64,000 nucleotides of DNA from Solirubrobacteraceae bacterium (lineage in GTDB: Bacteria > Actinomycetota > Thermoleophilia > Solirubrobacterales > Solirubrobacteraceae). Of the stretch, positions 24,933 to 33,440 are shown piece by piece (within the stretch, counting starts at the first letter, position 1; every line of letters starts with the position of its first letter). The notes below the pieces were generated by a model. That model had not been told where the DNA came from. It did no database searches and saw only the letters and a program-made list of their open reading frames with translations. Both the position numbers and the translations under genes were made by a program. The DNA lies in contig JAEMSV010000002.1 of the NCBI GenBank assembly GCA_016462625.1, positions 74,366 to 138,365 on the forward strand, in the 5' to 3' direction.

Positions 24933-26735
24933 GTGAATCGCTTGGCCATCAGGCTGGCCTCGGCCTGCCTGCCTGTCCTCGCCACCCTCGGTCTGGCATC
25001 CGGCGCCCTTGCGGCGCCGGTCGCCGGTCCGACCGGCGAGGCGTTCTACACGCCGCCGTCACCGCTTCCAGCGGGAACCAACGGCGATCTCATCTGGTAC
25101 CGCTCGACGACGCTGAACCTGGGCGCCGGCGCACCGGCCATCAAGGCGTACACCGTCCTGTACCGCTCGACGGACTCGAAGGGCCAGCCCAACGCCGTCA
25201 CCGGCACGGTCATGGTTCCGACCGCCACCGTGAGCGGCGCGCGGCCCATCGTCTCCTACGCCTTCGGCACGCAGGGCCTCGGCCCGCAGTGCGCGCCGTC
25301 GAAGACGCTGACCGTCGGCCCGAACTACGAGACGGCGAACGTCATTGCGGCCCTGAAGCGCGGCTGGGCGGTCGTCGGCACCGACTACGCCGGCTACACC
25401 AGCGGTTCGCGCCCGACGTACCTTGCCGGGAAGTCCGAGGGCAACGCGGTCACCGACATCGTCAAGGCGGCGACGCAGATCCCGTCGGTGGGCCTGAGCT
25501 ACGCGGCGAAGACCTCGATCTGGGGCTACTCGCAGGGCGGCCAGGCGGCCGGCTTCGCGGGTGAGAACAAGGCGGCCTACGCACCGTCGCTGAACCTCGC
25601 AGGTGTCGCTGCGGGCGGCGTTCCGGGTGACTTCTTCGCCTCGGCGCGCAACCTCAACGGCAGCTCCGGTGCGTCGTTCCTCCTGGGCGGCGTCGTCGGT
25701 CTCGCCAACGAGTTCCCGGCGGAGATCCCGTTCGAGACGCTCTCCAACGCGGCGGGCAAGGCCGCGCGCGACGACGCGTACACGAAGTGCGTGTTCGCGC
25801 TGCTGAACAAGTACGTGAACACGGACATCAAGACGTTCACGGAGGGCGGCCAGACGCTCGACCAGCTGCTGGCGATCCCGAGCGTCAACTCGGTCATCCA
25901 GTCGCAGGCGCTCGGCACGAAGGCCGTGTCCGCGCCGGTCTACCAGTACCACGGGCAGGCCGACGAGTTCATCCCGCTGGCGCAGGCGATCACGCTGAAG
26001 AAGGCGTGGTGCGCGAAGGGCACGAAGGTCCAGTTCGACCTGTATCCGTCCGAGCACATCGTGACCCAGACGCAGGCCGCCACCGCGGCGACCAACTGGA
26101 TCGCGGCGCGGATCGCCAACCAGACCGTGCCGTCGACCTGCGCGAACACCGCGGCGCCGCCGACGTCCACGGCCGACCCGGCGGGCGGGGACTTCGTGTT
26201 CCCCCTCGACAACTGGGACCTGAAGGGGAGCGTCAAGCTCGGCAAGCTCAACCAGACGCTGGCGCTGCCGGCCGGGGCGAACTTCAACGGCGCGGCGAAC
26301 CTGACGACGAAGCGCATCACGGGCTCGACGTCGATCCCCTACATGGCGACGTCGGTGAAGATCGCCGGCATCAACGTCCGGACGAACCTGATCATCACGG
26401 ACGCCGAGCCGGTCACGGGGACGATCGAGCTCGACGACAACGGCGACATCCACATGCGCGCGCAGGCGCGGGTCTGGATCAACCTGAAGTCGTTCGGGGT
26501 CAGCATCATCAACTTCGGCGCGAACTGCAGGACGCAGACGCCGGTGACGATCGCGCTGAACTTCGACGGGAGCGTCGGCAAGCTCGGCACGGGTGAGCTG
26601 ACGTCCGCGGCGGAGTCGTACTTCCCCGAGCTCATCAACTGCGGGCTCTACGGGCCCGTGCTCAGCCAGCTGTTCTCCGGCAACGGGAACATCTTCACGC
26701 TCACGGAGGCCCCGAAGGCCCCCAAGGCGTACTGA
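24933..26735 (+). CDS. Secreted lipase (LIP/secretory lipase family) with extra C-terminal beta domain
   Basis: A 600-residue exported enzyme. A signal peptide (RLASACLPVLATLGLASGAL, cleavage near ALA-AP) is followed by a secretory lipase domain: YRSTDSKGQPNAVTGTVMVP, VSYAFGTQGLGPQC, AVVGTDYAGYTSG, the nucleophile elbow IWGYSQGGQAA, Asp in YHGQADEFIPLAQA and His in YPSEHIVTQTQ. Residues 415-600 form a separate beta-rich domain (FVFPLDNWDLKGSVKLGKLN onwards) that I cannot name. The start is GTG 24933 with a strong GAGGGGGAG. It probably hydrolyses acylglycerols or other esters outside the cell. Confidence 0.85.
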   Translation: MNRLAIRLASACLPVLATLGLASGALAAPVAGPTGEAFYTPPSPLPAGTNGDLIWYRSTTLNLGAGAPAIKAYTVLYRSTDSKGQPNAVTGTVMVPTATVSGARPIVSYAFGTQGLGPQCAPSKTLTVGPNYETANVIAALKRGWAVVGTDYAGYTSGSRPTYLAGKSEGNAVTDIVKAATQIPSVGLSYAAKTSIWGYSQGGQAAGFAGENKAAYAPSLNLAGVAAGGVPGDFFASARNLNGSSGASFLLGGVVGLANEFPAEIPFETLSNAAGKAARDDAYTKCVFALLNKYVNTDIKTFTEGGQTLDQLLAIPSVNSVIQSQALGTKAVSAPVYQYHGQADEFIPLAQAITLKKAWCAKGTKVQFDLYPSEHIVTQTQAATAATNWIAARIANQTVPSTCANTAAPPTSTADPAGGDFVFPLDNWDLKGSVKLGKLNQTLALPAGANFNGAANLTTKRITGSTSIPYMATSVKIAGINVRTNLIITDAEPVTGTIELDDNGDIHMRAQARVWINLKSFGVSIINFGANCRTQTPVTIALNFDGSVGKLGTGELTSAAESYFPELINCGLYGPVLSQLFSGNGNIFTLTEAPKAPKAY

Positions 26736-26767
26736 GCCACCTGCGAAGAGGGGGAAACCGCAGGTCC

Positions 26768-26804
26768 GCGTGGCCGTCCCGAATCTCTCCCGGGACGGTC
26801 ACGC
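26768..26804. terminator. Bidirectional hairpin terminator between convergent genes
   Basis: A 14-bp stem (26768-26781 with 26791-26804, one G/T wobble) closes a 9-base loop. It lies just after the lipase stop and just before the end of the convergent EEP-family gene. There is no clear T-tract, as is common in high-GC actinobacteria. Confidence 0.7.
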
Positions 26805-26810
26805 AGTGAT

Positions 26811-27728
26811 CTACGCCGAGTTCGGGCCGGGGAACCCGAGCTCGGCGATGATCGCCCGGTGGTCGCTGCCGGGCACGGGGTGCACGGAGAAGGAGAGGAT
26901 GCGCACGCCCTCTTGGGCCAGCACGTGGTCGATGGTGATCTCGGGCGGCAGGCGCCGCCCGGCCGGCCAGGTGGTCTGCCAGCCCGCGCCGACGACGTCC
27001 GCGGCGTCGCGGTAGCCGCGGCCGATGACCTCGCGCAGCTCGGGGTGGTCCAGGGTGGCGTTGAAGTCGCCGACGAGGACGCGGCGGGCCGGAGCCGCCG
27101 TGTCGGCCTCGGGGAGCACGAGCAGCTCGTCGCGCCACGCGCGCCAGGCCTCACGGCTGACCGGCGGGCGAGGATGGATCGCCGTGATGCGGACGGTCAC
27201 GCCCGGAGCGAGCGTGATCTCCCCTTCGGCGCCGCCTGTCGCGCGCATGCCCGCCGGACCGAGGAGGCCTTCGTCGTACAGCCGCGGCGCGCGGCTCGGG
27301 AACTGCCGGCGGGCGCCGAGCGCATCGAGCCCGGCCACCCATGCCGGACGGGACTCCTGCAGGCTCAGCACGTCGACGTCGTGCGCTCGGGCCAGGCGCA
27401 TGACGGTCGCCTGGTCGGCGCGGCCGCGGAGCGTGTTCATGCTCATCACGGTCAGCCGCGGCCCGGCGTTCATGGGCTCCGCGTCGCCGATCCCGCGTGG
27501 GAGGACCATAAGCACGAGCCCGGCCGCCGCCACGCCCGCGACCAGTGCGATGACCCGCTGCCGGAGGGCGAGCGCGACGACCACCGGGAGGATCGCCGTG
27601 GCGGCGACGTACGGCGTGAACGCGAGCGCGGGCGCGACCGGATACGGCAGCGCGAGGCCAGTGAGACGGAGCAGCGCCCACAGCACCCACGGCGCCGCGA
27701 CGGCCGCGGCGAGGAGCGTGCGGGTCAC
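26811..27728 (-). CDS. Membrane-anchored endonuclease/exonuclease/phosphatase-family protein
   Basis: A 305-residue protein with three N-terminal membrane helices (LLAAAVAAPWVLWALL, VAATAILPVVVALAL, VIALVAGVAAAGLVLMVLP) and a C-terminal EEP domain facing out: LTVMSMNTLRGRADQ, DVDVLSLQES (metal Glu), ITAIHPRPP, VLVGDFNATLDHPEL, TIDHVLAQ and VPGSDHRAIIAEL. The catalytic set looks complete. This topology is common in actinobacteria; the substrate may be a phosphodiester or phospholipid. GTG 27728 starts the hydrophobic region and has TAGCCT 7 bases before it. Confidence 0.82.
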   Translation of the reverse strand: MTRTLLAAAVAAPWVLWALLRLTGLALPYPVAPALAFTPYVAATAILPVVVALALRQRVIALVAGVAAAGLVLMVLPRGIGDAEPMNAGPRLTVMSMNTLRGRADQATVMRLARAHDVDVLSLQESRPAWVAGLDALGARRQFPSRAPRLYDEGLLGPAGMRATGGAEGEITLAPGVTVRITAIHPRPPVSREAWRAWRDELLVLPEADTAAPARRVLVGDFNATLDHPELREVIGRGYRDAADVVGAGWQTTWPAGRRLPPEITIDHVLAQEGVRILSFSVHPVPGSDHRAIIAELGFPGPNSA

Positions 27729-27734
27729 CGCCCG

Positions 27735-27741
27735 TAGGCTA
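27735..27741. promoter_or_regulatory. Overlapping, near-symmetric divergent leaderless -10 elements
   Basis: The heptamer TAGGCTA carries TAGGCT on the plus strand (27735-27740), 7 bases before GTG 27748, and TAGCCT on the minus strand (27741-27736), 7 bases before GTG 27728. The two gene starts are only 19 bases apart. No Shine-Dalgarno sites fit, although GGAG does overlap the plus-strand spacer. Confidence 0.5.
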
Positions 27742-27747
27742 CGGAGC

Positions 27748-28134
27748 GTGCTCCTCGGGCCCCGCAGCGATCGCGAGCGCGCGCTGCTGCGTGGGGCCAA
27801 GGCGCGGCTCGACCGGCTCGACTTCTACCCGCGGCCGGTCGACATGCGGCACGTCCGGATCGTCTCCGCGCCGCGGGTGTTCGCATTGCCGTGGTTCCGG
27901 CGATTCGTCGGCTACGACATCGGCCCGCTGATCCTCGTCAAGCGCCCGCTCGAGGAGGTCTCCGACGACTTGATCGTCCACGAGCTGACCCATGCGTGGC
28001 AGCACCAGCACCGTTGGATCCGGCTGTGGCTGAGCTACCCGCTGCAGGGCTACCGCGAGAACGAGCACGAAGTGCAGGCCCGCGAGGCGGTCCGGCTCAC
28101 CGGCCGCGGCGCCCGCGCGACTTCCGGTCCTTGA
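27748..28134 (+). CDS. Small HExxH putative zinc metalloprotein
   Basis: A 128-residue protein. The key stretch is DDLIVHELTHAWQHQHRWIRLW, with the HExxH-type HELTH zinc-binding helix, followed by YRENEHEVQAREA, which may supply the third (Glu) ligand. It resembles DUF4157-like and other minimal metallopeptidase domains. No signal peptide. The start is GTG 27748 beside a leaderless -10. The C-terminal 38 bases overlap the convergent TetR gene. Whether it cleaves peptides is unknown. Confidence 0.7.
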   Translation: MLLGPRSDRERALLRGAKARLDRLDFYPRPVDMRHVRIVSAPRVFALPWFRRFVGYDIGPLILVKRPLEEVSDDLIVHELTHAWQHQHRWIRLWLSYPLQGYRENEHEVQAREAVRLTGRGARATSGP

Positions 28135-29023
28135 ACCGGTCGTACTGCGCGTCGAACTCCGCTTCCTTACGGGCCTTGATCTCCTGTTTGAGCGCGTCGC
28201 GCCAGTCGTCTCGCGCGCGCTTGAGCGCGTCGCCGACCTGCTTGTGGGCGTCCTTGGCGGCCTTGGCCGCAGCCACGAGCTCGGTCTTGCTCTTTACGCC
28301 CTGGACGACGACGTTGAACGACCACAGGCCGGTGTCGAGCAGGCGCGCGGCGCGGCGAAGCTCGTCCATCGCGGCGGCGTGGAGCTCCTCGCCCCAGAGC
28401 CCGTCGGCGAGGTGGCGGTCGTACGCCTCGCGCCAGACCTGAAACAGCGCGGCGAGCGCGAACGCGGCGGCCCGCGGCTCGGGCGCGCGGGGATCGATCT
28501 CGGCCGCCTCGGCGAGCGCTCCGGCGATGACGTCGACGAAGCGGTCGGTGAGCTCGTGCTGGAACACGCGGAGCTCGGGGGTCTCGGCGATCATCTCGCG
28601 GAAGCGCAGCTGGAAGGGGCGGATATCGTCGGGCACGTCGACGAGCTGGCGGCCCCAGCCGTCGATCATGGTGATCAGCGCCTCGGTCGGCGAGACCTCG
28701 GGCGCGCGGGTCCGGACGGCCTTCGCCAGTGCCTCCTCGAGCGCGTCGGCCTCGTCGAAGACCAGCGACTCCTTCGACGGGAAGTAGTTGAAGACCGTCT
28801 TCTCGGAGACGCCGGCCTCGGCCGCGATCTCGCTCACGCGGACGTGGTCGAACCCACGCACGCAGAACATCACGGTCGCGACGTCGGAGATCTCCTGCCG
28901 GGTCTCCCGCTTCTTGCGCTCGCGGAGGCCCTCTCCGGGTTCGCCGTCCTCACGCAGCAGCTCGCGCATGCGGGAGACCATCTCGCGGATCTCCTCGATC
29001 GATGTGTCGGGCTCGGCGGCCAT
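28097..29023 (-). CDS. TetR-family regulator of the ABC exporter
   Basis: A 308-residue TetR protein, longer than usual. The HTH is at about residues 40-85 (TRQEISDVATVMFCVRGFDH and VSEIAAEAGVSEKTVFNYFPSKESL). A helical ligand domain follows to about residue 225, and then an unusual coiled, Lys/Arg-rich tail (VKSKTELVAAAKAAKDAHKQ to FKDRKSRGRRGR). ATG 29023 has TACCCT 6 bases before it. It is divergent from the DrrA/DrrB-like exporter genes, which it most likely represses. The tail overlaps the convergent HExxH gene by 38 bases. Confidence 0.85.
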   Translation of the reverse strand: MAAEPDTSIEEIREMVSRMRELLREDGEPGEGLRERKKRETRQEISDVATVMFCVRGFDHVRVSEIAAEAGVSEKTVFNYFPSKESLVFDEADALEEALAKAVRTRAPEVSPTEALITMIDGWGRQLVDVPDDIRPFQLRFREMIAETPELRVFQHELTDRFVDVIAGALAEAAEIDPRAPEPRAAAFALAALFQVWREAYDRHLADGLWGEELHAAAMDELRRAARLLDTGLWSFNVVVQGVKSKTELVAAAKAAKDAHKQVGDALKRARDDWRDALKQEIKARKEAEFDAQYDRFKDRKSRGRRGR

Positions 29024-29047
29024 ACCGACAGGGTACCGGAATAGCTT

Positions 29048-29079
29048 CAGTTGCAGAATTACTACTGTCGCTGTATATT
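29048..29079 (+). promoter_or_regulatory. Leaderless promoter and TetR-type operator for the ABC exporter
   Basis: TTGCAG (29051-29056), a 17-base spacer and TATATT (29074-29079) form the best promoter in the window. The -10 ends 8 bases before ATG 29088, so the transcript should be essentially leaderless. A 20-bp partial dyad with CAGT (29048-29051) and ACTG (29064-29067) arms covers the -35 and spacer, well placed for the divergent TetR. Confidence 0.6.
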
Positions 29080-29087
29080 TACGGCCC

Positions 29088-30086
29088 ATGAACACTTTCG
29101 CCCCCGCCGTCGAGACCGACGGCCTCACCAAGCGCTACGGCGAATTCACCGCCGTGGACGCGCTCGACCTGCGGGTCGAGCCCGGCTCGGTGGTCGCGCT
29201 GCTCGGGCCCAACGGCGCCGGGAAGACGACCACCGTCCGCATGCTCGCCACGCTCGTCGCCCCGACCTCGGGCACCGCCCGCGTCGGCGGCCACGACGTC
29301 CTCACCGCGGCCGACGCGGTTCGGAACCAGATCTCGCTGACCGGCCAGTTCGCCGCGTTGGACAAGCACCTGACCGCCCACGAGAACCTCGCGCTGATCG
29401 CCGGGCTGCGCGGCCACGGGCGCAGCGAGGCCAGGAAGATCGCCGACGACCTGCTCGAGCGCTTCGACGCGGTCGAGTTCTCCAGCCGCCAGGTCGGCAC
29501 GCTCTCGGGCGGCCAGCGGCGGCGGGTCGACCTCGCCGCGAGCCTCGTCCACCCGCCGCAGGTGCTCGTCCTGGACGAGCCGACGACCGGCCTCGATCCC
29601 CGCAGCCGCCAGGTGATCTGGTCGACGGTCCGCGAGCTCGTCGGCCAGGGCGTCACCGTCCTGCTGACCACCCAGTACCTCGAGGAGGCCGACGCCCTCG
29701 CCGACCGGATCGTCCTGATCGACCACGGTCGCGAGGTCGCCGCCGGCACGCCGGCGGAGCTCAAGGCGCAGGTCGGCGATCAGCGGGTCGACGTGATCGC
29801 CGCGGACTCCGCCGCACTCGACGCGCTCCAGGCGGCGCTCGAGCCGGCCTTCGACCTCGAGGTCTCCGCCGAGTCGCGCACGATCTCGATACCCGCGCCC
29901 GACGTGGCCGGCGACCTCGCCCGCGTGGCGCTCGCCGTCCGCGACCTGGGGGTCCCCGTCGACGAGGTCGCCCTGCGGCGTCCCACGCTCGACGACGCCT
30001 TCCTCGCCCTCACCGGCCACGCCCCGGCCGACACCACCGACACCACCGACGCCACCGACACCGAACTTCTCCAGGAGGCCGCATGA
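29088..30086 (+). CDS. ABC transporter ATP-binding protein, DrrA-type
   Basis: A 332-residue ATPase of the daunorubicin-resistance (DrrA) class. Walker A is LLGPNGAGKTTTVRML (from about residue 36), the Q-loop region is SLTGQFAALD, the signature motif LSGGQRRRVDLA, Walker B VLVLDEPTTGLD and the switch region VLLTTQYLEEADALAD. The C-terminal DrrA extension (about 230-310) includes RRPTLDDAFLALTG. The last residues are a DTT/DAT repeat encoded by GAC-ACC units (30030-30065). It overlaps the permease start by ATGA. Powers export of a hydrophobic drug, lipid or antibiotic. Confidence 0.92.
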   Translation: MNTFAPAVETDGLTKRYGEFTAVDALDLRVEPGSVVALLGPNGAGKTTTVRMLATLVAPTSGTARVGGHDVLTAADAVRNQISLTGQFAALDKHLTAHENLALIAGLRGHGRSEARKIADDLLERFDAVEFSSRQVGTLSGGQRRRVDLAASLVHPPQVLVLDEPTTGLDPRSRQVIWSTVRELVGQGVTVLLTTQYLEEADALADRIVLIDHGREVAAGTPAELKAQVGDQRVDVIAADSAALDALQAALEPAFDLEVSAESRTISIPAPDVAGDLARVALAVRDLGVPVDEVALRRPTLDDAFLALTGHAPADTTDTTDATDTELLQEAA

Positions 30087-30895
30087 GCGCCACCGCCCTT
30101 CCCGCCCCGCCCCGCGCGGGCTATCTCCGCGAGACCCTGCTCCTCACCGGCCGCAGCCTCCGCACCATTCCCCGCGTGCCCGAGCGCCTCGTCGACGTCA
30201 CGGTCCAGCCCGTCATCTTCATCGTGCTGTTCCTCTACGTGCTCGGCTCCGCCGTGAAGATCCCCGGCACGTCGTACGTCAACTTCCTGCTGCCGGGCGT
30301 GCTCGCACAGCAGCTCGCCTTTTCGATCATGGGCACCGGCGTCGCTACCGCGACGGACATGAAGGAGGGCGTCGTCGACCGCTTCCGGTCGCTGCCGATC
30401 GGGCGGATGTCCGTCCTGTCGGCGCAGGTGCTCGGCCAGGCCTGCGAGGCGTTCATCGGCGTCGTCGTGGTCGCGCTGCTCGGCATCGTCCTCGGCTGGC
30501 GCCCGGAGATGAGCGCCCTCGATGCCGTCGAGCTGAGCGGCCTCGTGCTGCTCGCGCTGATCGCCGCGACGTGGGTCGGCGTCCTGCTCGGCCTCGTCGT
30601 GCGCTCGGCCGACGCGGTGCAGGGCGTCGTCTTCTGCCTCGTCTTCCCGCTGACGTTCCTGGCGGGCACGTTCGTCCCGATCGCCGGGATGGCCGCGGTG
30701 CCGCAGTTCATCGGCGAGTACAACCCGATCTCGACGCTCGTCGCGTCGATGCGCGACCTGACGGGCGGCATCAGTGAGTCGGGCTCGTGGCCGCTCGCAC
30801 ACCCGGAGATCGCGCTGGCGCTGTGGTGCCTCGGCGCGATCGCGATCTGCGCGCCGCTGGCGGTGCGCCGGTTCAAGCGGATGAGCGTGGGCTGA
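30083..30895 (+). CDS. ABC-2 type permease, DrrB-type
   Basis: A 270-residue membrane protein with six helices. Typical DrrB/ABC-2 features are LLLTGRSLRTIPRVPERLVDVTVQPVIF at the N-terminus, LPGVLAQQLAFSIMGTGVATATDMKEGVVDRFRSLPI (conserved cytoplasmic loop) and FPLTFLAGTFVPIAGMAAVPQFIGEYNPIS. The ATG overlaps the ATPase stop; ccaggaggccgc gives a good Shine-Dalgarno. It forms the exporter with the gene before it. Confidence 0.92.
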   Translation: MSATALPAPPRAGYLRETLLLTGRSLRTIPRVPERLVDVTVQPVIFIVLFLYVLGSAVKIPGTSYVNFLLPGVLAQQLAFSIMGTGVATATDMKEGVVDRFRSLPIGRMSVLSAQVLGQACEAFIGVVVVALLGIVLGWRPEMSALDAVELSGLVLLALIAATWVGVLLGLVVRSADAVQGVVFCLVFPLTFLAGTFVPIAGMAAVPQFIGEYNPISTLVASMRDLTGGISESGSWPLAHPEIALALWCLGAIAICAPLAVRRFKRMSVG

Positions 30896-30900
30896 TGCGG

Positions 30901-30945
30901 ATCGGGTCGAGTTGAAGTCGCATAGCGACGCTCACTCGACCCGAT
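30901..30945. terminator. Bidirectional cruciform-like terminator
   Basis: ATCGGGTCGAGT (30901-30912) and ACTCGACCCGAT (30934-30945) make a perfect 12-bp stem, with a nested hairpin GTCGC-ATA-GCGAC (30917-30929) inside. It lies between the permease and the convergent aldehyde dehydrogenase, so it probably ends both transcripts. Confidence 0.75.
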
Positions 30946-30948
30946 ACG

Positions 30949-32415
30949 TCAGAGCGCCATCGCGACGTACTTCGTCTCGAGGTACTCGCCGATGCCCTCG
31001 AACCCGCCCTCGCGGCCGAAGCCCGACTGCTTCACACCGCCGAACGGCGATCCCGCGTTGGAGACCAGGCCCTGGTTCAGGCCGATCATTCCGGTCTCCA
31101 GCGCGTCGATCACCCGGAACGCCCGTTTGACGTCCTGCGTGTAGACGTACGCGACGAGCCCGTACTCGGTCCGGTTGGCGGCGGCGATCGCGTCGTCGTC
31201 GGAGGCGAACGTCGTGATCGGCGCGACCGGGCCGAAGATCTCCTCGGCGAACACGCGCGCGCTCGGCGGGACGTCGGCGAGGACCGTCGGCTCGTAGAAG
31301 TACCCGCCGCCGTCGACCCGGCGACCGCCGCACAGCAGCTTCGCTCCATGGCCGACCGCGTCATCGACGAGCTCGGCGACCTTGCCGCGCTGGTCGTCGT
31401 CGATCAGCGGGCCGAGGGCGACGCCGTCCTCGGTGCCCCGGCCGACCTGCATCGCGCCCATCTTGGCGGCGAGCTTCTCGGCGAACGGGCCGGCGACCGA
31501 CTCGTGGACGTGGAAGCGGTTGGCAGACGTGCACGCCTCGCCCCCGTTGCGCATCTTGGCGATCATCGCGCCCTCGACGGCCGCGTCGAGATCGGCGTCC
31601 TCGAAGACGAGGAACGGCGCGTTGCCGCCGAGCTCCATGGAGACCTTCAGCACCTGCTCCGCAGACTGCTCGATCAGCACCTTGCCGACCTCCGTCGACC
31701 CCGTGAACGACAGCTTCCTCGCCCGCGGGTCCCTGATGAGCGGCTCCATGATCGAGCCCGACGACTTCGCGGTGATGACGTTCAGCGCGCCCTTCGGCAG
31801 CCCGGCGCGGTCGAGGATGTCGGCCAGCGCGAGCATCGAGAGCGGCGTCTGCTTCGCGGGCTTGATGACGCTCGTGCAGCCGGCCGCGATCGCCGGGCCG
31901 AGCTTGCGCGTGCCCATCGCCATCGGGAAGTTCCACGGCGTGATGAACAGACACGGCCCGACCGGCTGGCGCTGCACGAGCACTCGCGCAGTGCCCTTCT
32001 CGTTCATCCGGAAGTCGCCCTTGATGCGCATCGCCTCGCCGCTGAACCAATGCAGGAAGTCGGCGGCGTAGAGGATCTCGGCCTTCGACTCGGCCACCGG
32101 CTTGCCCATCTCCAGGGTCATGAGCAGCGCGAGCTCGTCCGCGCGCTCGACCAGCTCGTCGTAGGCGCGGCGCAGGATCTCGCCGCGCTCACGGGAGGGG
32201 ACGGCGGCCATCTCGGCCTGCGTGTCGGCGGCGGACGCGAGGGCGGCGAGCGCGTCGTCGACGGTGGCGTCGGCGATCTGCGCGATCTCGGCGCCCGTCG
32301 ACGGATCCTCGACCCCGAGCGTGCCTCCACCGGTCGCGTCGCGCCATGCACCACCGATGAAGAGTCCCTTCGGGACGGCGTCGACGACGGTCTGCTCCTG
32401 GGTGGCGACGGCCAT
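30949..32415 (-). CDS. NAD(P)-dependent aldehyde dehydrogenase, probable succinate-semialdehyde dehydrogenase
   Basis: A 488-residue ALDH-superfamily enzyme. Landmarks: FITPWNFPMAMGTRKLGPAIAAGC (cofactor fold), SFTGSTEVGKVLIEQ, the general base VSMELGGNAPFLVFEDADLD, the nucleophile in MRNGGEACTSANRFHVHESV and FGPVAPITTF. The EACTSANRF form matches actinobacterial GabD-type succinate-semialdehyde dehydrogenases, but other aldehydes are possible. ATG 32415 has a strong GAGGAG; the longer frame upstream is unlikely. It is followed by an end-to-end hairpin. Confidence 0.85.
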   Translation of the reverse strand: MAVATQEQTVVDAVPKGLFIGGAWRDATGGGTLGVEDPSTGAEIAQIADATVDDALAALASAADTQAEMAAVPSRERGEILRRAYDELVERADELALLMTLEMGKPVAESKAEILYAADFLHWFSGEAMRIKGDFRMNEKGTARVLVQRQPVGPCLFITPWNFPMAMGTRKLGPAIAAGCTSVIKPAKQTPLSMLALADILDRAGLPKGALNVITAKSSGSIMEPLIRDPRARKLSFTGSTEVGKVLIEQSAEQVLKVSMELGGNAPFLVFEDADLDAAVEGAMIAKMRNGGEACTSANRFHVHESVAGPFAEKLAAKMGAMQVGRGTEDGVALGPLIDDDQRGKVAELVDDAVGHGAKLLCGGRRVDGGGYFYEPTVLADVPPSARVFAEEIFGPVAPITTFASDDDAIAAANRTEYGLVAYVYTQDVKRAFRVIDALETGMIGLNQGLVSNAGSPFGGVKQSGFGREGGFEGIGEYLETKYVAMAL

Positions 32416-32489
32416 GGCGAACTCCTCGGGACGGGGCGGTGAGACGGCTGTTCTCACCCTACCCCGCGCCCGAGGGGTCACTCACGACG

Positions 32490-33419
32490 TCAGTTCGGGA
32501 ACAGCGGCGGCGAGATCGACGTGACCCCGGCCGTGTCCATGTACGCGATCACGGCGGAGTCGTCCATCACGATGCCGTCGGTCGTCGCCGGCAGCGCGCG
32601 GAGCTGCGCGACGAGCGGCGGCGAGTGCGGCTCGCCCGATCCGCCGAAGCGGGTCGTCTGCCAGGCGGTCGTGCCCTCGAGCCAGGACGCCCGGTAGCGG
32701 GTCGTGTTCAGGCTGTGCGGGATCTCGTCGCGCTGCGAGGTCAGCGTCACCACGTCACCCTCGCCGGACGCGCGGCGCAGGGCCACGCCGCCGCCCTTGC
32801 TCGAGTTGTACGCGTACGCGACCCGGCTGCCGCTCCCGCTCACCGACGTCTCTCGGGCGAGCGTCGGCGAGAGCCGGCGCGTGCCGCCGCGGGTGCGGAC
32901 GAACACGCCCTTCTTCGAGGACGACACATTGCCGCGGCGCACGAACGACCACGTGCCGAGGTAGGTGCTCGGCTCCGTCTCGCTGTACGTCCGCGAGGAC
33001 AGCCCGGCCACCCGGGACTCCGTTCCCGCGGCGATGTCGAGCGCCCACACGTCGCAGCCGGATGTCGTCGACGCGCCGGCGCAGCGCGAATAGGCGACGA
33101 CGAGCTTGCGCTGGGAGAAGTCGCTGCCCACGAGCGCGGAGCCGATCGCCGGCTCGGGGGCCGAGCCGAAGTCCGGGATGTTCGGCACGGAGACCAGCCC
33201 GGTGGCGGGGTTGCGGACGGTGAGGCGCCAGCGGCCGCCGGGCTGCGGCGCCGCCCAGGCGTACCAGCCGCCACCCGACGCGAGGTTCTTCGCGTTCGGA
33301 GCGGCAGCGATGAGGGTGTCCGCGCGAGCCGGGGCGGCGACGACACCAGCCGCCGCGATCACGGCGACGCCGGCGAGGAACGTGGGGAACAGGTTCTTGG
33401 TCATGCCCCTGAAACGCAT
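32490..33419 (-). CDS. Secreted protein, probably beta-propeller (TolB/WD40-like)
   Basis: A 309-residue exported protein with signal peptide MTKNLFPTFLAGVAVIAAAG and cleavage near ARA-DT. The mature part has repeated short beta blades, each with an aromatic or SGSRVAYAYN / GGWYAWAAP / TYLGTWSFVRRG motif, suggestive of TolB/WD40-type propellers; two cysteines (CAGASTTSGC) may form a disulphide. No catalytic motif. ATG 33419 with a GGGGG site is preferred over the GTG six codons upstream. It lies 21 bases after the ThDP enzyme gene and may be co-transcribed. Function unknown. Confidence 0.6.
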   Translation of the reverse strand: MRFRGMTKNLFPTFLAGVAVIAAAGVVAAPARADTLIAAAPNAKNLASGGGWYAWAAPQPGGRWRLTVRNPATGLVSVPNIPDFGSAPEPAIGSALVGSDFSQRKLVVAYSRCAGASTTSGCDVWALDIAAGTESRVAGLSSRTYSETEPSTYLGTWSFVRRGNVSSSKKGVFVRTRGGTRRLSPTLARETSVSGSGSRVAYAYNSSKGGGVALRRASGEGDVVTLTSQRDEIPHSLNTTRYRASWLEGTTAWQTTRFGGSGEPHSPPLVAQLRALPATTDGIVMDDSAVIAYMDTAGVTSISPPLFPN

Positions 33420-33440
33420 GAGGACCCCCAATGTCACGGC

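Noticed and set aside
30030..30065. GAC-ACC repeat at the end of the ABC ATPase gene as a possible variable microsatellite
   Set aside because: Only a few imperfect units inside a hydrophilic tail; in-frame and unlikely to switch expression.
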